Shown here piece after piece: positions 9,793 to 19,229 of a stretch of 64,000 nucleotides of DNA (positions are counted from its first letter, which is position 1; the number at the start of each line of letters is the position of its first letter). A model generated the notes under the pieces. That model was not told where the DNA came from. It saw nothing but the letters and a program-made list of their open reading frames with translations, and did not search any database. Made by a program: the position numbers and the translations under genes. The stretch is taken from NCBI RefSeq assembly GCF_013170825.1, contig NZ_CP033365.1:4352001-4416000 (forward strand), given 5' to 3'. The stretch is from Mesorhizobium sp. NZP2298 (GTDB lineage: Bacteria > Pseudomonadota > Alphaproteobacteria > Rhizobiales > Rhizobiaceae).

Positions 9793-10599
9793 TCAAGAAT
9801 GAATGTTTCCGAGGAAGGTCAGCAGCGCGCTGTTGAACTGCCCAGGCCGTTGCAGCGGCGCGAAATGGCTGACGTCAGGCAGGATGATCAATTCCGATCC
9901 TGGGACGTTTTGAGACAGATAGTTCGCGTGCTCCCGCTTGATGAATTCGTCATGTTCACTTTGAACGATCGCCACGGGCACGCGCATCCGCGCTAGGTCG
10001 GCGGCGGAATAATTGGGTTCGGTCTTCATCATCAGGCCGACGGCTTTGACAAATACATCGAACTGGCCTGGCGTTGCCGATAGTTCGGCATAGTCCTTGG
10101 CGTGCCGGCTGAAACACCGATCGATGACCGGACTGGGCTCGAATTCCCTGGTGCCGCTCGGATCCATGTTGCAGCCGAAGAAGAACACACCCGTGATCCG
10201 ATCGGCGGCGTTCATGCCGAGGATGAGCGCGACGCACGCGCCATCGCTCCAACCCACCACAGTCGCCTTTTCCAATTGCAGTGTATCCATCACGGCCAGG
10301 ACGTCGGACGCCATCAGCTCGTATTTGTACGGTCGCCCGTCGCGGGTGCTGCGCCCGTGGCCACGGCTGTCGATCACCACGACCCGATAACCACCCTTGA
10401 CCAGCTCGGGAACCTGAAATCCCCAATTGCCGCTGTGACCGAGGCCGCCATGCAACAAGACTACGGGAAAGCCGGCCCCAAACGTGGCGTACCAGATTTT
10501 CGCGCCCTGGTTTTCGACCCGGCCTTCGTCCCTTGCGGCCGTCAGGGGCGCGGCGCCATGCGCTTCGAATCTGCTGAGGTCGTCGTCTTGATAGTCCAT
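9793..10599 (-). CDS. Alpha/beta hydrolase
   Basis: About 268 aa from ATG 10599 (MDYQDDDL); the frame extends 38 codons further upstream but that part lacks family character, and GAGG precedes 10599. The oxyanion region is LLHGGLGHSG, the nucleophile elbow GWSDGA, and the terminal catalytic His sits in LPDVSHFAPLQ. It is a general hydrolase fold; the substrate is not deducible. No signal peptide, so cytoplasmic. Confidence 0.85.
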   Translation of the reverse strand: MDYQDDDLSRFEAHGAAPLTAARDEGRVENQGAKIWYATFGAGFPVVLLHGGLGHSGNWGFQVPELVKGGYRVVVIDSRGHGRSTRDGRPYKYELMASDVLAVMDTLQLEKATVVGWSDGACVALILGMNAADRITGVFFFGCNMDPSGTREFEPSPVIDRCFSRHAKDYAELSATPGQFDVFVKAVGLMMKTEPNYSAADLARMRVPVAIVQSEHDEFIKREHANYLSQNVPGSELIILPDVSHFAPLQRPGQFNSALLTFLGNIHS

Positions 10600-10739
10600 G
10601 CCGAAAACGCCTCGAGGCCAACGCGAAGCACCTATAATTATTGCTGGTGCCCGCCAAAACCAACCCACGACGCAATCTCCGCTACCAGGCAACAGTGCCA
10701 TTTCGAGCGGCACATGGCGGACGCCATTGATATTAGCCG

Positions 10740-11537
10740 TCAGGCTTCCGTGCGCGCCACCGACCGTTTCGATCGCTTACTGCTAGGCACGAGCGGGTAA
10801 CCGACCTGACCAAAGTAGCTGGACGGGATCGGATCATCGACACCGTATTTTTCCGGCACCTTGTTGCCGGTGGCATTGTAGGTGCCGAACACCATGTCGA
10901 GGAGGGGGAGTTGGCCGGCGAAGTTCTTGTCATAAGCCTCGCGCTGGTTGGCATGGTGCCAGCGATGAAATTGCGGGCTGGCGATCAGCCATTTCAAGGG
11001 ACCAAACGGAACCCGCAGGTTTGAATGCACAAGCAGCGTGTGCCAAAAATATATGACCGAGAAGGCGGCGATCGAGGCTTCGGAGAATCCGAGGAAAAAG
11101 ATCGGCGTCAACGATATTGCCTTTGTGGCAATCGCGTCGACCGGATGGGAGTGGAAAGCGCCGAGCCAGTCCAGCTCCTCAATGCCGTGGTGTACCGCGT
11201 GGAACCTCCAAAGCGCAGGGATTTTGTGGAAGGCCCGGTGCGCCCAATAGACGCCGATGTCGGTGATCAAGATGATTTCCGCGACCTGCAACCAGACGGG
11301 CTGACCGCCGACGGCGCGCATCATTGATTGCGGGACCACGATTGCGGCGACGTCAAGCGTGTAGGCCGCTATCAGGACGATGGCTACTTTTATGATAAAG
11401 CCGTTGAACAGCACGTAGATCAGATCGACACCCAAGCCCTTGCGGAAGGTCTTCTGGGGCCGTTCATGGAACAGATGTTCGAACGGAATGAATATCAACG
11501 CGGAGATCAACAGCGCCTTGATGCCAAAAATATCCAT
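10740..11537 (-). CDS. Sterol desaturase / fatty acid hydroxylase family protein
   Basis: 265 aa with four hydrophobic segments and the histidine clusters of the family: HRAFH, HAVHH, HSHPVD, HSNL and HRWHH. These bind a diiron centre that hydroxylates or desaturates lipid substrates at the membrane. It begins with a putative membrane helix at residues 7-21. It could modify hopanoids, carotenoids or fatty acids; the sequence alone does not decide. Confidence 0.88.
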   Translation of the reverse strand: MDIFGIKALLISALIFIPFEHLFHERPQKTFRKGLGVDLIYVLFNGFIIKVAIVLIAAYTLDVAAIVVPQSMMRAVGGQPVWLQVAEIILITDIGVYWAHRAFHKIPALWRFHAVHHGIEELDWLGAFHSHPVDAIATKAISLTPIFFLGFSEASIAAFSVIYFWHTLLVHSNLRVPFGPLKWLIASPQFHRWHHANQREAYDKNFAGQLPLLDMVFGTYNATGNKVPEKYGVDDPIPSSYFGQVGYPLVPSSKRSKRSVARTEA

Positions 11538-11689
11538 TCGCCCGCCTCTATTGCCCAGCCTTTGGCAGCACCCGCTCGCACTTCAGCTTCCGGACAGAAC
11601 CATATTTCTCCTTTCCAAAGGCTTGATGGCGACTTTCGTCTTTGCAGCCGGGCAGGTGAGGGAGGCGCTCGCCGGCGTGTCACACCGGC

Positions 11690-11790
11690 GTCGCAACCGG
11701 GCGATACCTTTGTAGCGCGCGGTAGCGAACGCAGCGCGTCGCGCGTCCTCCCAGGACTAACCCCTCCGGTTCCCTGCCGGCGGGGTTTTC
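11690..11790 (+). ncRNA. Candidate trans-acting small RNA (AbcR/alpha-r15-like 3' part)
   Basis: A terminator-like stem (11759-11790) stands in a region without a plus-strand gene to terminate. Just before it is TCCTCCCAGG, and the hairpin loop contains TTCCCT; both are C/U-rich anti-Shine-Dalgarno motifs of the kind seen in the Hfq-dependent AbcR (alpha-r15) sRNAs of rhizobia. A further strong stem (about 11666-11690) lies upstream. The 5' end is a guess and no clear promoter was found. An unrelated orphan hairpin is possible. Confidence 0.4.
11759..11790 (+). terminator. Rho-independent terminator of the candidate sRNA
   Basis: Eleven-position stem with one mismatch (AACCCCTCCGG with CCGGCGGGGTT), seven-base loop and a TTTTC tract on the plus strand. 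The minus strand has no T-run after the stem, so the direction is plus. Confidence 0.75.
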
Positions 11791-11905
11791 TATTTCAGGA
11801 ACCACGCGCCCATCGGCGCGGATACGCCGCCAGACAAACCGACATGATCGTTGTCGCGCAACCAACGATGGGCGAAGGTGAAGCCGTCCGGCGCGATTGG
11901 CCATT

Positions 11906-12131
11906 CTATCCGCAGTCCGACGCCGGCGGTTGTCGATGCCGTCTGCCCGCCAGGTCAAGATTCTCTCTATAGAAATCGAGACGATCGCGATCTTTCCCCA
12001 ACCATTGAACCGTTTCCTGCAAGCCCGTGCGCAATGTCGTTTGCGCGGTCCAGCCCAGCTCTGTCGCGGCGTGTCGGGTGTCGGGTTGATTGCAATGCGC
12101 CTGCACGAGGCCGCCGAGTAGCTCAATAAGT
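11906..12131 (-). pseudogene. Remnant of an NAD-dependent sugar epimerase/dehydratase C-terminus
   Basis: Reading the minus strand directly from the tRNA 3' end gives QPDTRHAATELGWTAQTTL then GLQETVQWL, the C-terminal signature of GalE/RmlB-type short-chain epimerases (D-T, LGW, GL-ET--W). All of the Rossmann and catalytic part is missing; what is left of the frame starts within a few bases of the CCA of tRNA-Ser. It looks like the tail of a gene cut off by an integration or excision event at the tRNA. No plausible start or ribosome site. Confidence 0.6.
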
Positions 12132-12221
12132 TGGCGGAGGGAGTGGGATTCGAACCCACGGTGAACTTGCGCCCACGCCGGTTTTCAAGACCGGTGCCTT
12201 AAACCGCTCGGCCATCCCTCC
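12132..12221 (-). tRNA. tRNA-Ser (anticodon UGA)
   Basis: A 90-nt cloverleaf on the minus strand. The acceptor stem GGAGGGA pairs with TCCCTCC, followed by G and encoded CCA (12132-12134). The anticodon stem CCGGT/ACCGG encloses CTTGAAA with anticodon TGA; a long variable arm (GTGGGCGCAAGTTCAC) follows, and the T arm has GTTCGAATC. The long variable arm is the class II signature of serine tRNAs. It reads UCA codons. Confidence 0.96.
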
Positions 12222-12279
12222 AAGCAATTGCAATCATTGCGTTTTTGACAATTTGCGCGGGGCCATGGAATGCCCGTTG

Positions 12280-12516
12280 CTACGCAGTTTGCAACTGTTT
12301 GCCTTTTCGCTCGCTGCTTATAGCGGCCTGAAGCGCAACGTCAACTTGCTCCGCTGCATCAGCCTGCATGCCGGGCATAACGTCGGAGTGAAGGTCTAGA
12401 GTTATCCCGATGTTCGGATGGCCCAGGCGTTCGCCTGCTGTCTTGGGGTGACCGCCGGCTGAAAGCACCTTTGTCGCGAGGGTGTGCGAAGACCGTGGAG
12501 GCGTGGCAGCGGCGGA
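12280..12516 (-). pseudogene. C-terminal remnant of a tyrosine (phage-type) integrase
   Basis: Minus-strand reading gives SSHTLATKVLSAGGHPKT, ERLGHPNIGITLD and VMPGMQADAAEQVD, the last catalytic part of island-type integrases (HTxAT box, LGH, then the tyrosine region LDxYSHVxPGM). The position of the catalytic Tyr reads His here (LDLHSDV), and the N-terminal and middle domains are gone, so it cannot be active. It sits 58 bp from the 5' side of tRNA-Ser and marks an old island insertion. Confidence 0.7.
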
Positions 12517-12607
12517 CCGAGGGTCTAAATATTCGCTTGCGCTAATATAAAAGTGACGTAACGTCACTCCCCAGCATCTTGGGGATGCGCAACCGTGGGG
12601 AAGTACG

Positions 12608-12850
12608 ATGAGAGTGGTCATATTTTGCGCGGCACTCGTGATCGCCGCGACTGGTGTCGCCATTGCGAAGGAGAAGAAGGTGACGGTCAGCGATGCCGCG
12701 ACCCTGTGCTCTACGAAACATTCGAGCAAGAAGCCGAGGCCAGAGCTGGACTGCAACTTGACCGGAACGACTAAATTGCCGGATGGAACAACGCCGGAAA
12801 AGCCGCGCCTGGGATACGACGCCAATCCGTGGATCATGCCTGGCCTTTAA
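12608..12850 (+). CDS. Small secreted protein of unknown function
   Basis: 80 aa, preceded by GGGGAAG. Residues 1-20 form a signal peptide (hydrophobic core, GVAIA-K). The mature peptide of about 60 residues is basic, with two Cys (CSTKHSS and LDCNLTG) that could form a disulfide, and Pro-rich ends. No family recognised. It lies directly downstream of the integrase remnant on the opposite strand, so it may be part of the old island or an orphan local gene. Confidence 0.6.
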   Translation: MRVVIFCAALVIAATGVAIAKEKKVTVSDAATLCSTKHSSKKPRPELDCNLTGTTKLPDGTTPEKPRLGYDANPWIMPGL

Positions 12851-13178
12851 AGCCGGGCTTAGGTGGACAGCGGAGCAGCGCCTAGCGACCCTTACCTTTT
12901 GAGGGTCGTCCAGGATATCACAGGGAAGAATTGGCTCATCCAATGGAGCACTACAGGATGAGTGCGGCCGGCTGGATGAAACTGTTCAAGCCGTACGCAG
13001 CAAGCGCCGTCACAATCTTGCCCGGTTCCGGCCACAATCGGTTAATATCGTGATAAACAATTCCTGCGCACAAAGGATCGGGGTTCAGGGCGTCGTTGAT
13101 ATCGTCGAGTGAGTGCTTTGGCTCCTCTGTTGTTCAAACAACGGCATCTTGATTGAGACTGTAGGGGATTTCAGGAAA
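12851..13178 (+). other. Intergenic region upstream of rlpA
   Basis: 328 bp with no convincing gene. A stem (CGACCCT with AGGGTCG, 12886-12908) without a T-run may end the upstream transcript. A 36-codon plus-strand frame at 12943 lacks a ribosome site. The rlpA promoter must be in the right half; TTAATA and GATAAACAAT near 13043-13060 are the only AT-rich candidates. Confidence 0.5.
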
Positions 13179-14408
13179 ATGCAGGCTACGACGCGTCCGC
13201 GTCTTCGTCGCGCTTCCACGCTTACGCTGCTTGCTGCGTCGGCTGCCTTGCTGGCAGCCTGCGCGTCGCAGCCCGAGCCGAAAGCAATGGTAAATCCCAA
13301 GCCTCGTTCCAAGGAATATTTCGCCGAGACCGAATATGGCGTGAAGGCGAGCCCGCGCGCCAACTTCATGCGGCGCGGAGGCGGTCGCGACCAGCTCGGC
13401 AAGCCTTATCAGGTTCGTGGCAAGTGGTACTATCCCAAGGAAGATCGGCATTACGCCAAGGTCGGCCTGGCTTCCTGGTACGGCGACGCCTTCCATGGCC
13501 GGCTGACCGCCAATGGCGAAGTCTACGACATGACGCATCTTACGGCCGCGCACCCGACCATGCCGCTGCCAAGCTATGCCCGCGTCACCAATCTCAAGAC
13601 CGGCAGCTCCGTCGTCGTGCGCGTCAACGACCGTGGGCCGTATCACGAGGGCCGCATCATCGATGTCTCGGAGCGCGCGGCGCAGATGCTCGACTACGCC
13701 AATGTCGGCACCGCCGAGGTGAAGGTGGAATATGTCGGCCGCGCGCCGCTCGATGGCAATGACGACCAGTATCTGATGGCATCCTACCATCCAGGCAACC
13801 GGATTCCGGATCCGTCGGATGGCCTGCCAACCGGCGTCATGGTGGCCATGAACGGACCGTCGCCAAGCTTGCCCGTGGGTGCCGCAGCCATACCGTTTCC
13901 GGGGCAGTTGACGAATTCCGGGAAGGCGTCCGCCACGCAGACGGCTCTGTCGGCGCAGGAACCGGCTTTGGGCGACTTGGCGCTGCCCGATTTCGGACCG
14001 ATCGTTCCCGAGCGGCCGGAGATCGGCCTGCCGCCGCAGTCTCCCTTCGCGATCGCCTCGCTGTCCTACGCGGATGAACGCGTGCGGCGCGGGGATGTCT
14101 TTGCCGCACTGGACGACAACGGCATGTCGCCCGCCGACATCCTGCGGTCGTGGAAAAAGTCCAATCCGCAGGCAGCGCCGTCCAGCGCCGACTATGTCGC
14201 CGCCGGCACGTTCGACGACGCCGCGGAAGCCAAGCGCGTGGCAGCAGCACTTCAACCCTTCGGCAGAACGGAGATTCAGCGTTCCGATCTCGACGGCAAT
14301 GATTGGTATGCGGTCAATCTCTATCCGAATGGCCATGGCGGCCTGGACGAGTTGCTGCAGGCCGCATGGTCGCATGGCGCGCCCGATGCGCTGGCCGTGC
14401 GCAACTGA
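13179..14408 (+). CDS. rlpA: RlpA-like septal lytic transglycosylase lipoprotein with SPOR domain
   Basis: 409 aa. ATG 13179 follows CAGGAA and gives a lipoprotein signal with lipobox LAAC (Cys28). The double-psi beta-barrel domain (about residues 100-190) carries GLASWYGDAFHGR, LTAAHPTMPLPS and RVNDRGPYHEGR, including the His and Asp needed for activity in studied RlpA proteins. A C-terminal SPOR domain (about 330-405) should bind denuded septal glycan. It cleaves peptidoglycan at division sites from the outer membrane. The neighbouring carboxypeptidase gene fits a cell-wall pair. Confidence 0.9.
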   Translation: MQATTRPRLRRASTLTLLAASAALLAACASQPEPKAMVNPKPRSKEYFAETEYGVKASPRANFMRRGGGRDQLGKPYQVRGKWYYPKEDRHYAKVGLASWYGDAFHGRLTANGEVYDMTHLTAAHPTMPLPSYARVTNLKTGSSVVVRVNDRGPYHEGRIIDVSERAAQMLDYANVGTAEVKVEYVGRAPLDGNDDQYLMASYHPGNRIPDPSDGLPTGVMVAMNGPSPSLPVGAAAIPFPGQLTNSGKASATQTALSAQEPALGDLALPDFGPIVPERPEIGLPPQSPFAIASLSYADERVRRGDVFAALDDNGMSPADILRSWKKSNPQAAPSSADYVAAGTFDDAAEAKRVAAALQPFGRTEIQRSDLDGNDWYAVNLYPNGHGGLDELLQAAWSHGAPDALAVRN

Positions 14409-14506
14409 TTCACGAGCCGGTTTTCCGCTGAACAGTTGATCCACCCCGGAAAAAGCCCGATAGTTTCGCGGGCTTGCCGGAGGGACCGGCCAACGGGTCG
14501 AATTTC

Positions 14507-15670
14507 ATGCAGTTTCGCTTGCTTCAGCCTTTTGCCGGGTTTTTTCTTCTCGGTCTCCTGATTTCCCTTGCCCCGGCCCACGCGCAGCTCTTCGAGACCA
14601 AGGCCACACAAGCCTTCATGATCGATGCCGATACCGGCACGGTGCTGTTCTCGAAAGATGCCGACAAGCCGATTCCGCCGGCCTCGATGGCCAAGCTGAT
14701 GACAATGGAAGTGGTTTTCAATGCCATCAAATCCGGGCGGCTCAAGCTCGACGACACGTTCGTGGTGAGCGAAAACGCCTGGCGCAAGGGTGGCGCGCCG
14801 TCGGGAACATCGACGATGTTTGCCAAGCTCAAATCGGCGATCCGGCTCGAGGACCTGATCCAGGGCGTGACCGTGCAGGCCGCCAATGACGGCTGCATCG
14901 TCATCGCCGAAGGCATGGCCGGGTCAGAGGAGAATTTTGCCGCGCAGATGACCGAGCGTGCCCGCCAGATCGGCCTCAAGACATCGACCTTCGTCAACTC
15001 GACCGGCCTGCCGGCCGATGGCCAGCAGACGACCGTGCGCGAACTGGCGCAGTTGGCCTTGCATTTGTGGCGCGATTACCCGGAATTTTATCGCTACTAT
15101 GGCCTGAAGGATTTCACCTGGAACAAGATCTCGCAGAGGAACCGCAACCCGCTGCTGGCCATGGACATCGGTGCCGATGGCCTGGCAGTCGGTGCGAGCG
15201 AGGCGTCCGGCTTCGGCATCGTCGCTTCGGCCACCCACAACGGCACGCGGGTGGTCGCGGCGATGAGCGGGTTCGCCAATGACAAGGAACGCGCCGAGGA
15301 GGCGCGAAAGCTGCTCGACTGGGGCGCGCGGTCCTTCGAGAAGACCGAGATCTTCGCCAAGGACGAGGTGGTTGGCGAGGCTCAGGTTTTTGGCGGTGCG
15401 AAATCCGGTGTGACGTTGAAGGCAAAAGGGCCGATCGCCATCTTCCTGCCGATCACCAACCGCGACAAGCTGACGGCAAGGATCGTCTATAACGGCCCGG
15501 TCGCCGCACCGGTGGAGGAGGGCCAACCAGTGGGTGCGCTGCGTGTCTGGATCGGCGACACGCTGAGCCAGGAGACACCGCTTTTCGCCGCCGAGTCGAT
15601 CGGTGTCGGCACGCTGCCACAGCGCGCGCTCGATGCCGTCAAGGAACTGGCAATCGGCTGGCTGCGCTAA
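14507..15670 (+). CDS. D-alanyl-D-alanine carboxypeptidase family protein (PBP5/6-like) with altered motifs
   Basis: 387 aa from ATG 14507, chosen because it opens the signal peptide ending APAHA; an in-frame ATG at 14474 adds 11 polar residues. The SxxK motif is present (PASMAKLM, about residue 60). The second motif, normally SxN, reads QAAND, and the third, normally KTG, reads LAVGAS, so the SxN serine and the KTG lysine are both absent. A C-terminal PBP5-associated domain follows. It should act on the periplasmic wall, but catalytic competence is doubtful. Confidence 0.85.
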   Translation: MQFRLLQPFAGFFLLGLLISLAPAHAQLFETKATQAFMIDADTGTVLFSKDADKPIPPASMAKLMTMEVVFNAIKSGRLKLDDTFVVSENAWRKGGAPSGTSTMFAKLKSAIRLEDLIQGVTVQAANDGCIVIAEGMAGSEENFAAQMTERARQIGLKTSTFVNSTGLPADGQQTTVRELAQLALHLWRDYPEFYRYYGLKDFTWNKISQRNRNPLLAMDIGADGLAVGASEASGFGIVASATHNGTRVVAAMSGFANDKERAEEARKLLDWGARSFEKTEIFAKDEVVGEAQVFGGAKSGVTLKAKGPIAIFLPITNRDKLTARIVYNGPVAAPVEEGQPVGALRVWIGDTLSQETPLFAAESIGVGTLPQRALDAVKELAIGWLR

Positions 15671-15716
15671 TGCATGTCGCTCAAAAGTGGCCACGGTTTT
15701 GAGACAACGACATGCG
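15671..15716 (+). repeat. Palindromic intergenic repeat, copy 1
   Basis: Imperfect inverted repeat bounded by GCATGTCG and CGACATGC with an inner AAAA/TTTT pairing around GTGGCCACGG. It begins one base after the carboxypeptidase stop. Similar elements lie at 17549-17594 and 46680-46766. It resembles the mobile palindromic repeats common between genes in rhizobia. Confidence 0.7.
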
Positions 15717-15809
15717 TAGAAGCAAAAATCTGACGGCATGGACGTTTCCCTGAACGCGGACTATCTAGAGCGCAACAATCCACTCCAACATGGACAAAGG
15801 CCGTTTCGA

Positions 15810-16484
15810 TTGGCGCGCGGATCTTTCATCACCTTCGAAGGCGGCGAGGGCGCAGGCAAGTCAACGCAGATCGAGCGGCTGGCAAGGAAGATGCGCGCCA
15901 AGAAGTATGACGTCCTTGTCACCCGCGAACCGGGCGGCTCGCCAGGCGCGGAAGCGGTCAGGCATGTGCTGCTTTCGGGTGCCGCGGAGCCATTCGGGCC
16001 GAAGATGGAAGCACTGCTCTTCGCCGCCGCCCGCTCCGACCATGTCGAGCAGGTCATCCGGCCCGCGGTCGAGCATGGCTCCATCGTTCTTTGCGACCGC
16101 TTCCTGGATTCTTCGCGCGTCTACCAGGGCGTCACCGGCGGGATCGACCCGGCATTCATGGCTGCGCTGGAACAGGTCGCCATCAACGGCATGATGCCCG
16201 ACATCACGCTGGTGTTCGATATCGATCCGGCCGAGGGCCTCCGGCGCGCGACCCTGCGGCGCGGCAGCGACGCCGGCGCCGACCGCTTCGAAAAGGAGAC
16301 GCTGGCCATCCATCAGGCCCGGCGCGAGGCCTTTCTGGCGATCGCCGCGGCCGAGCCGGAACGCTGCATCGTCGTCGACGCGTCCGCCGATCCCGATACG
16401 GTGGAGCATGTCGTCACCGCCGCCGTGTTCGCGGCACTGGAGGCGAGGGCGCCCGCGCGCAACAGGCAGGCCGCACCAGTATGA
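15810..16484 (+). CDS. tmk: Thymidylate kinase
   Basis: 224 aa if it starts at TTG 15810, which reads as the usual family N-terminus (M)[13 protein letters not shown] with AAAGG nine bases upstream; an in-frame ATG at 15738 would add 24 residues without a ribosome site. The P-loop is [11 protein letters not shown], then [10 protein letters not shown] (DRX/TRE-type region) and [14 protein letters not shown]. It phosphorylates dTMP to dTDP. Its stop overlaps the holB start (ATGA), and this tmk-holB pair is widespread. Confidence 0.93.
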   Translation: MARGSFITFEGGEGAGKSTQIERLARKMRAKKYDVLVTREPGGSPGAEAVRHVLLSGAAEPFGPKMEALLFAAARSDHVEQVIRPAVEHGSIVLCDRFLDSSRVYQGVTGGIDPAFMAALEQVAINGMMPDITLVFDIDPAEGLRRATLRRGSDAGADRFEKETLAIHQARREAFLAIAAAEPERCIVVDASADPDTVEHVVTAAVFAALEARAPARNRQAAPV

Positions 16485-17536
16485 CCTTCGAACGCATCGC
16501 GCCGGAACAGCATGATACGCTGGACGGCGTGCCCGAGCCGGCCGAGACGCCTCGTCTGGTCGGGCACGGGCAGGCAGCCGAGATGCTTGCCGCCGCCTAC
16601 CGATCCGGAAAGCTGCCACATGCTCTGATCTTCGCGGGGCCGGTCGGCATCGGCAAGGCGACACTGGCCTTTCATCTCGCACATCACCTGCTGAAGCACC
16701 CGGACTTCGCGCAGGCGCCGGAGAGCCTTGCCGTTCCCGATCCGGCCTCGTCGCTGTTTCGCCAGATCGCGACCGGGGCGCATCCCGGCGTGTTGCACCT
16801 GACCCGGCCGATGAACGACAAGACCAAGAGCTTCAAGACGGTCGTCACCGTCGACGAGATCCGCCGGGTCAGCCGCTTCCTGTCGATGACCTCGCATGAC
16901 GGCAGCTATCGGGTGGTCATCGTCGATCCAGCCGACGACATGAATGCCAATGCCGCCAATGCCTTGCTCAAAAATCTTGAGGAGCCGCCTGCACGAACGC
17001 TGTTCGTTCTCATCGTCCATGCGCCAGGCAGCCTGCTGCCGACGATCCGCTCGCGCTGTCAAATGGTGCGCCTGACACCGCTCGGCGCCGACGAGCTGCT
17101 GGCGGTGCTGGAAACCGCCGAGCCGCCGCCACCGAACGATCCGGCCGCACGGGCGGCATTGGTCGAACGGGCAGGGGGCAGTGTGCGCAACGCGATCCTG
17201 CTGACGCAATATGGCGGGCTCGAAATCGCCCAGACACTCGATGCACTGGTGGCGGCGGGAAAGACCGATATCGGCGGAGCCTATCGGCTCGCCGAAGCCG
17301 TCGCCGGCCGAGACCAGGCGATCCAGTTCGATATCTTCAACCGCCGCGCGCTCGACCTGTTGTCGGATGCCGCAAGCCAGGCAGCGCTGTCAGGCGACCT
17401 CGCATGGGCGAAAACGCTGTCGGACACTTGGCATGAGGCGCTGGACGCGATATCTGAGACCGACACCTACAATCTCGACAAGAAGCAGCACGCCTTGACC
17501 ATGATCGACCGCCTGAATTCTGCGATGCGAATGTGA
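16481..17536 (+). CDS. holB: DNA polymerase III subunit delta'
   Basis: 351 aa from ATG 16481, overlapping tmk by four bases. Clamp-loader AAA+ features: [16 protein letters not shown] (P-loop), [19 protein letters not shown] (Walker B and sensor region) and [15 protein letters not shown] appears as [10 protein letters not shown]. It loads the sliding clamp with gamma/tau and delta. The open frame upstream of ATG 16481 runs antiphase through tmk and is not coding. Confidence 0.93.
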   Translation: MTFERIAPEQHDTLDGVPEPAETPRLVGHGQAAEMLAAAYRSGKLPHALIFAGPVGIGKATLAFHLAHHLLKHPDFAQAPESLAVPDPASSLFRQIATGAHPGVLHLTRPMNDKTKSFKTVVTVDEIRRVSRFLSMTSHDGSYRVVIVDPADDMNANAANALLKNLEEPPARTLFVLIVHAPGSLLPTIRSRCQMVRLTPLGADELLAVLETAEPPPPNDPAARAALVERAGGSVRNAILLTQYGGLEIAQTLDALVAAGKTDIGGAYRLAEAVAGRDQAIQFDIFNRRALDLLSDAASQAALSGDLAWAKTLSDTWHEALDAISETDTYNLDKKQHALTMIDRLNSAMRM

Positions 17537-17548
17537 CGGCCTTTTTGG

Positions 17549-17594
17549 TGCATGCCGTTGCCCCAAAACCGGGGCCACTTTTGGGCGGCATGCA
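17549..17594 (+). repeat. Palindromic intergenic repeat, copy 2
   Basis: Bounded by TGCATGCCG and CGGCATGCA with CCCCAAAACC and CACTTTTGGG inside. Same family as 15671-15716. It lies 12 bp after the holB stop. Confidence 0.75.
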
Positions 17595-17675
17595 TCGGCA
17601 CCGGGATGGCAATCGCCATTCCGATGCGATATCCACCGCCACGGCTTCCATTCAGACATTCATGACGGTTCATTC

Positions 17676-19229
17676 ATGTCACGCGACACATTCTACATCA
17701 CGACCGCGATTTCCTATCCGAACGGCAAGCCGCATATCGGCCATGCCTACGAACTGATCGCCACCGACGCGCTCGCACGCTTCCAGCGGCTCGACGGCAA
17801 GCAGGTCTTCTTCCTCACCGGGACCGACGAGCACGGCATCAAGATGCTGCAGACGGCGAAGCGCGAAGGCATTTCGGCGCGCGAACTGGCCGATCGCAAC
17901 TCGGCCGATTTCAAGCGCATGGCGATCGCGCTCAACGCGTCCAACGACGATTTCATCCGCACCACGGAAGAACGGCATTACGCCTCCTCGCAGGCGATCT
18001 GGAAGGCGATGGACGCCAATGGCGATATCTACAAGGGCGGCTATGCCGGCTGGTACTCGGTGCGCGACGAAGCCTACTACGGCGAAGAGGAGACGGAGGT
18101 CCGCCCCGACAATGTCCGCTATGGGCCGCAGGGAACGCCGGTCGAATGGGTCGAGGAAGAAAGTTACTTCTTCCGTCTTTCGGCCTACCAGGACAAGCTC
18201 ATTGCCCTTTATGAAAGCCAGCCCGAGTTCATCGGTCCGGCGGAGCGACGCAACGAGGTGATGAGCTTCGTCAAGTCGGGACTGAGGGACCTGTCGATCT
18301 CGCGCACCACCTTCGACTGGGGCGTGCCGGTTCCGGGCGACGAGAAGCACGTCATGTATGTCTGGGTCGATGCCCTGACAAACTACATCACCGGCGTCGG
18401 CTATCCCGATGAAAAGGCTGACAATTGGCGCTTTTGGCCGGCCGACGCGCACATCATCGGCAAGGACATTGTGCGCTTCCATGCGGTTTACTGGCCGGCC
18501 TTCCTGATGTCGGCCGGCATCCCGGTGCCGAAGCGCGTCTTCGGCCACGGCTTCCTGTTCAACCGCGGCGAGAAGATGTCGAAATCGGTCGGCAACGTCA
18601 TCGACCCGTTCACCATGATCGAGCATTACGGCCTCGACCAAGTGCGCTATTTCTTCCTGCGCGAAGTGCCGTTTGGCCAGGACGGCAGCTACAGCCATGA
18701 AGCGATCGTCAACCGCACCAACGCCGACCTCGCCAACGGCCTGGGCAATCTGGCGCAGCGCTCGCTGTCGATGATTGCCAAGAACTGTGGCGGCGTGGTG
18801 CCGAAGCGCGGTGACCTGACCGATGCCGACAGCGTGATCCTGGATCAGGCGGCGGCCGCTCTAGCCACCGCCCGCAAGGCAATGGCTGAGCAAGGCATCC
18901 ATCTGGCGCTGGCGGCGATCTTCGCGGTGGTGGCGGAAGCTGATCGCTATTTCGCCGGGCAGGAGCCATGGGCGCTGAAGAAGGCCAACCCGGAGCGTAT
19001 GGAAACGGTACTGTGGACGACAGCCGAAGTGGTACGGCGCGTGGCGGTGATGTGCCAGCCCTTCATTCCGGGATCGGCCACGAAGCTGCTCGACCTGCTG
19101 GCCGTGCCGGCCGACAAGCGCGACTTCGTGCATGTCCACGCTGACCACGCGCTTGTATCGGGTACTGCCTTGCCGGTGCCGGAAGGGGTATTTCCGCGTT
19201 ACATCGAACAGCCGGGCGCGAACGCCTGA
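17676..19229 (+). CDS. metG: Methionine--tRNA ligase
   Basis: 517 aa. The class I signature HIGH is at residues 20-23 (KPHIGHAYE), and KMSKS is in [10 protein letters not shown]. The zinc-knuckle cysteines of the longer MetG type are absent, matching the short alphaproteobacterial form, and there is no C-terminal dimerisation (EMAP) domain. It charges tRNA-Met. Its stop overlaps tatD. Confidence 0.96.
   Translation: MSRDTFYITTAISYPNGKPHIGHAYELIATDALARFQRLDGKQVFFLTGTDEHGIKMLQTAKREGISARELADRNSADFKRMAIALNASNDDFIRTTEERHYASSQAIWKAMDANGDIYKGGYAGWYSVRDEAYYGEEETEVRPDNVRYGPQGTPVEWVEEESYFFRLSAYQDKLIALYESQPEFIGPAERRNEVMSFVKSGLRDLSISRTTFDWGVPVPGDEKHVMYVWVDALTNYITGVGYPDEKADNWRFWPADAHIIGKDIVRFHAVYWPAFLMSAGIPVPKRVFGHGFLFNRGEKMSKSVGNVIDPFTMIEHYGLDQVRYFFLREVPFGQDGSYSHEAIVNRTNADLANGLGNLAQRSLSMIAKNCGGVVPKRGDLTDADSVILDQAAAALATARKAMAEQGIHLALAAIFAVVAEADRYFAGQEPWALKKANPERMETVLWTTAEVVRRVAVMCQPFIPGSATKLLDLLAVPADKRDFVHVHADHALVSGTALPVPEGVFPRYIEQPGANA

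Noticed and set aside
12943..13053. 36-codon plus-strand frame before rlpA
   Set aside because: No ribosome site, no signal peptide or domain; length easily arises by chance.
13134..14444. Minus-strand frame opposite rlpA
   Set aside because: Shadow of the lipoprotein gene on the other strand; no family character or ribosome site.
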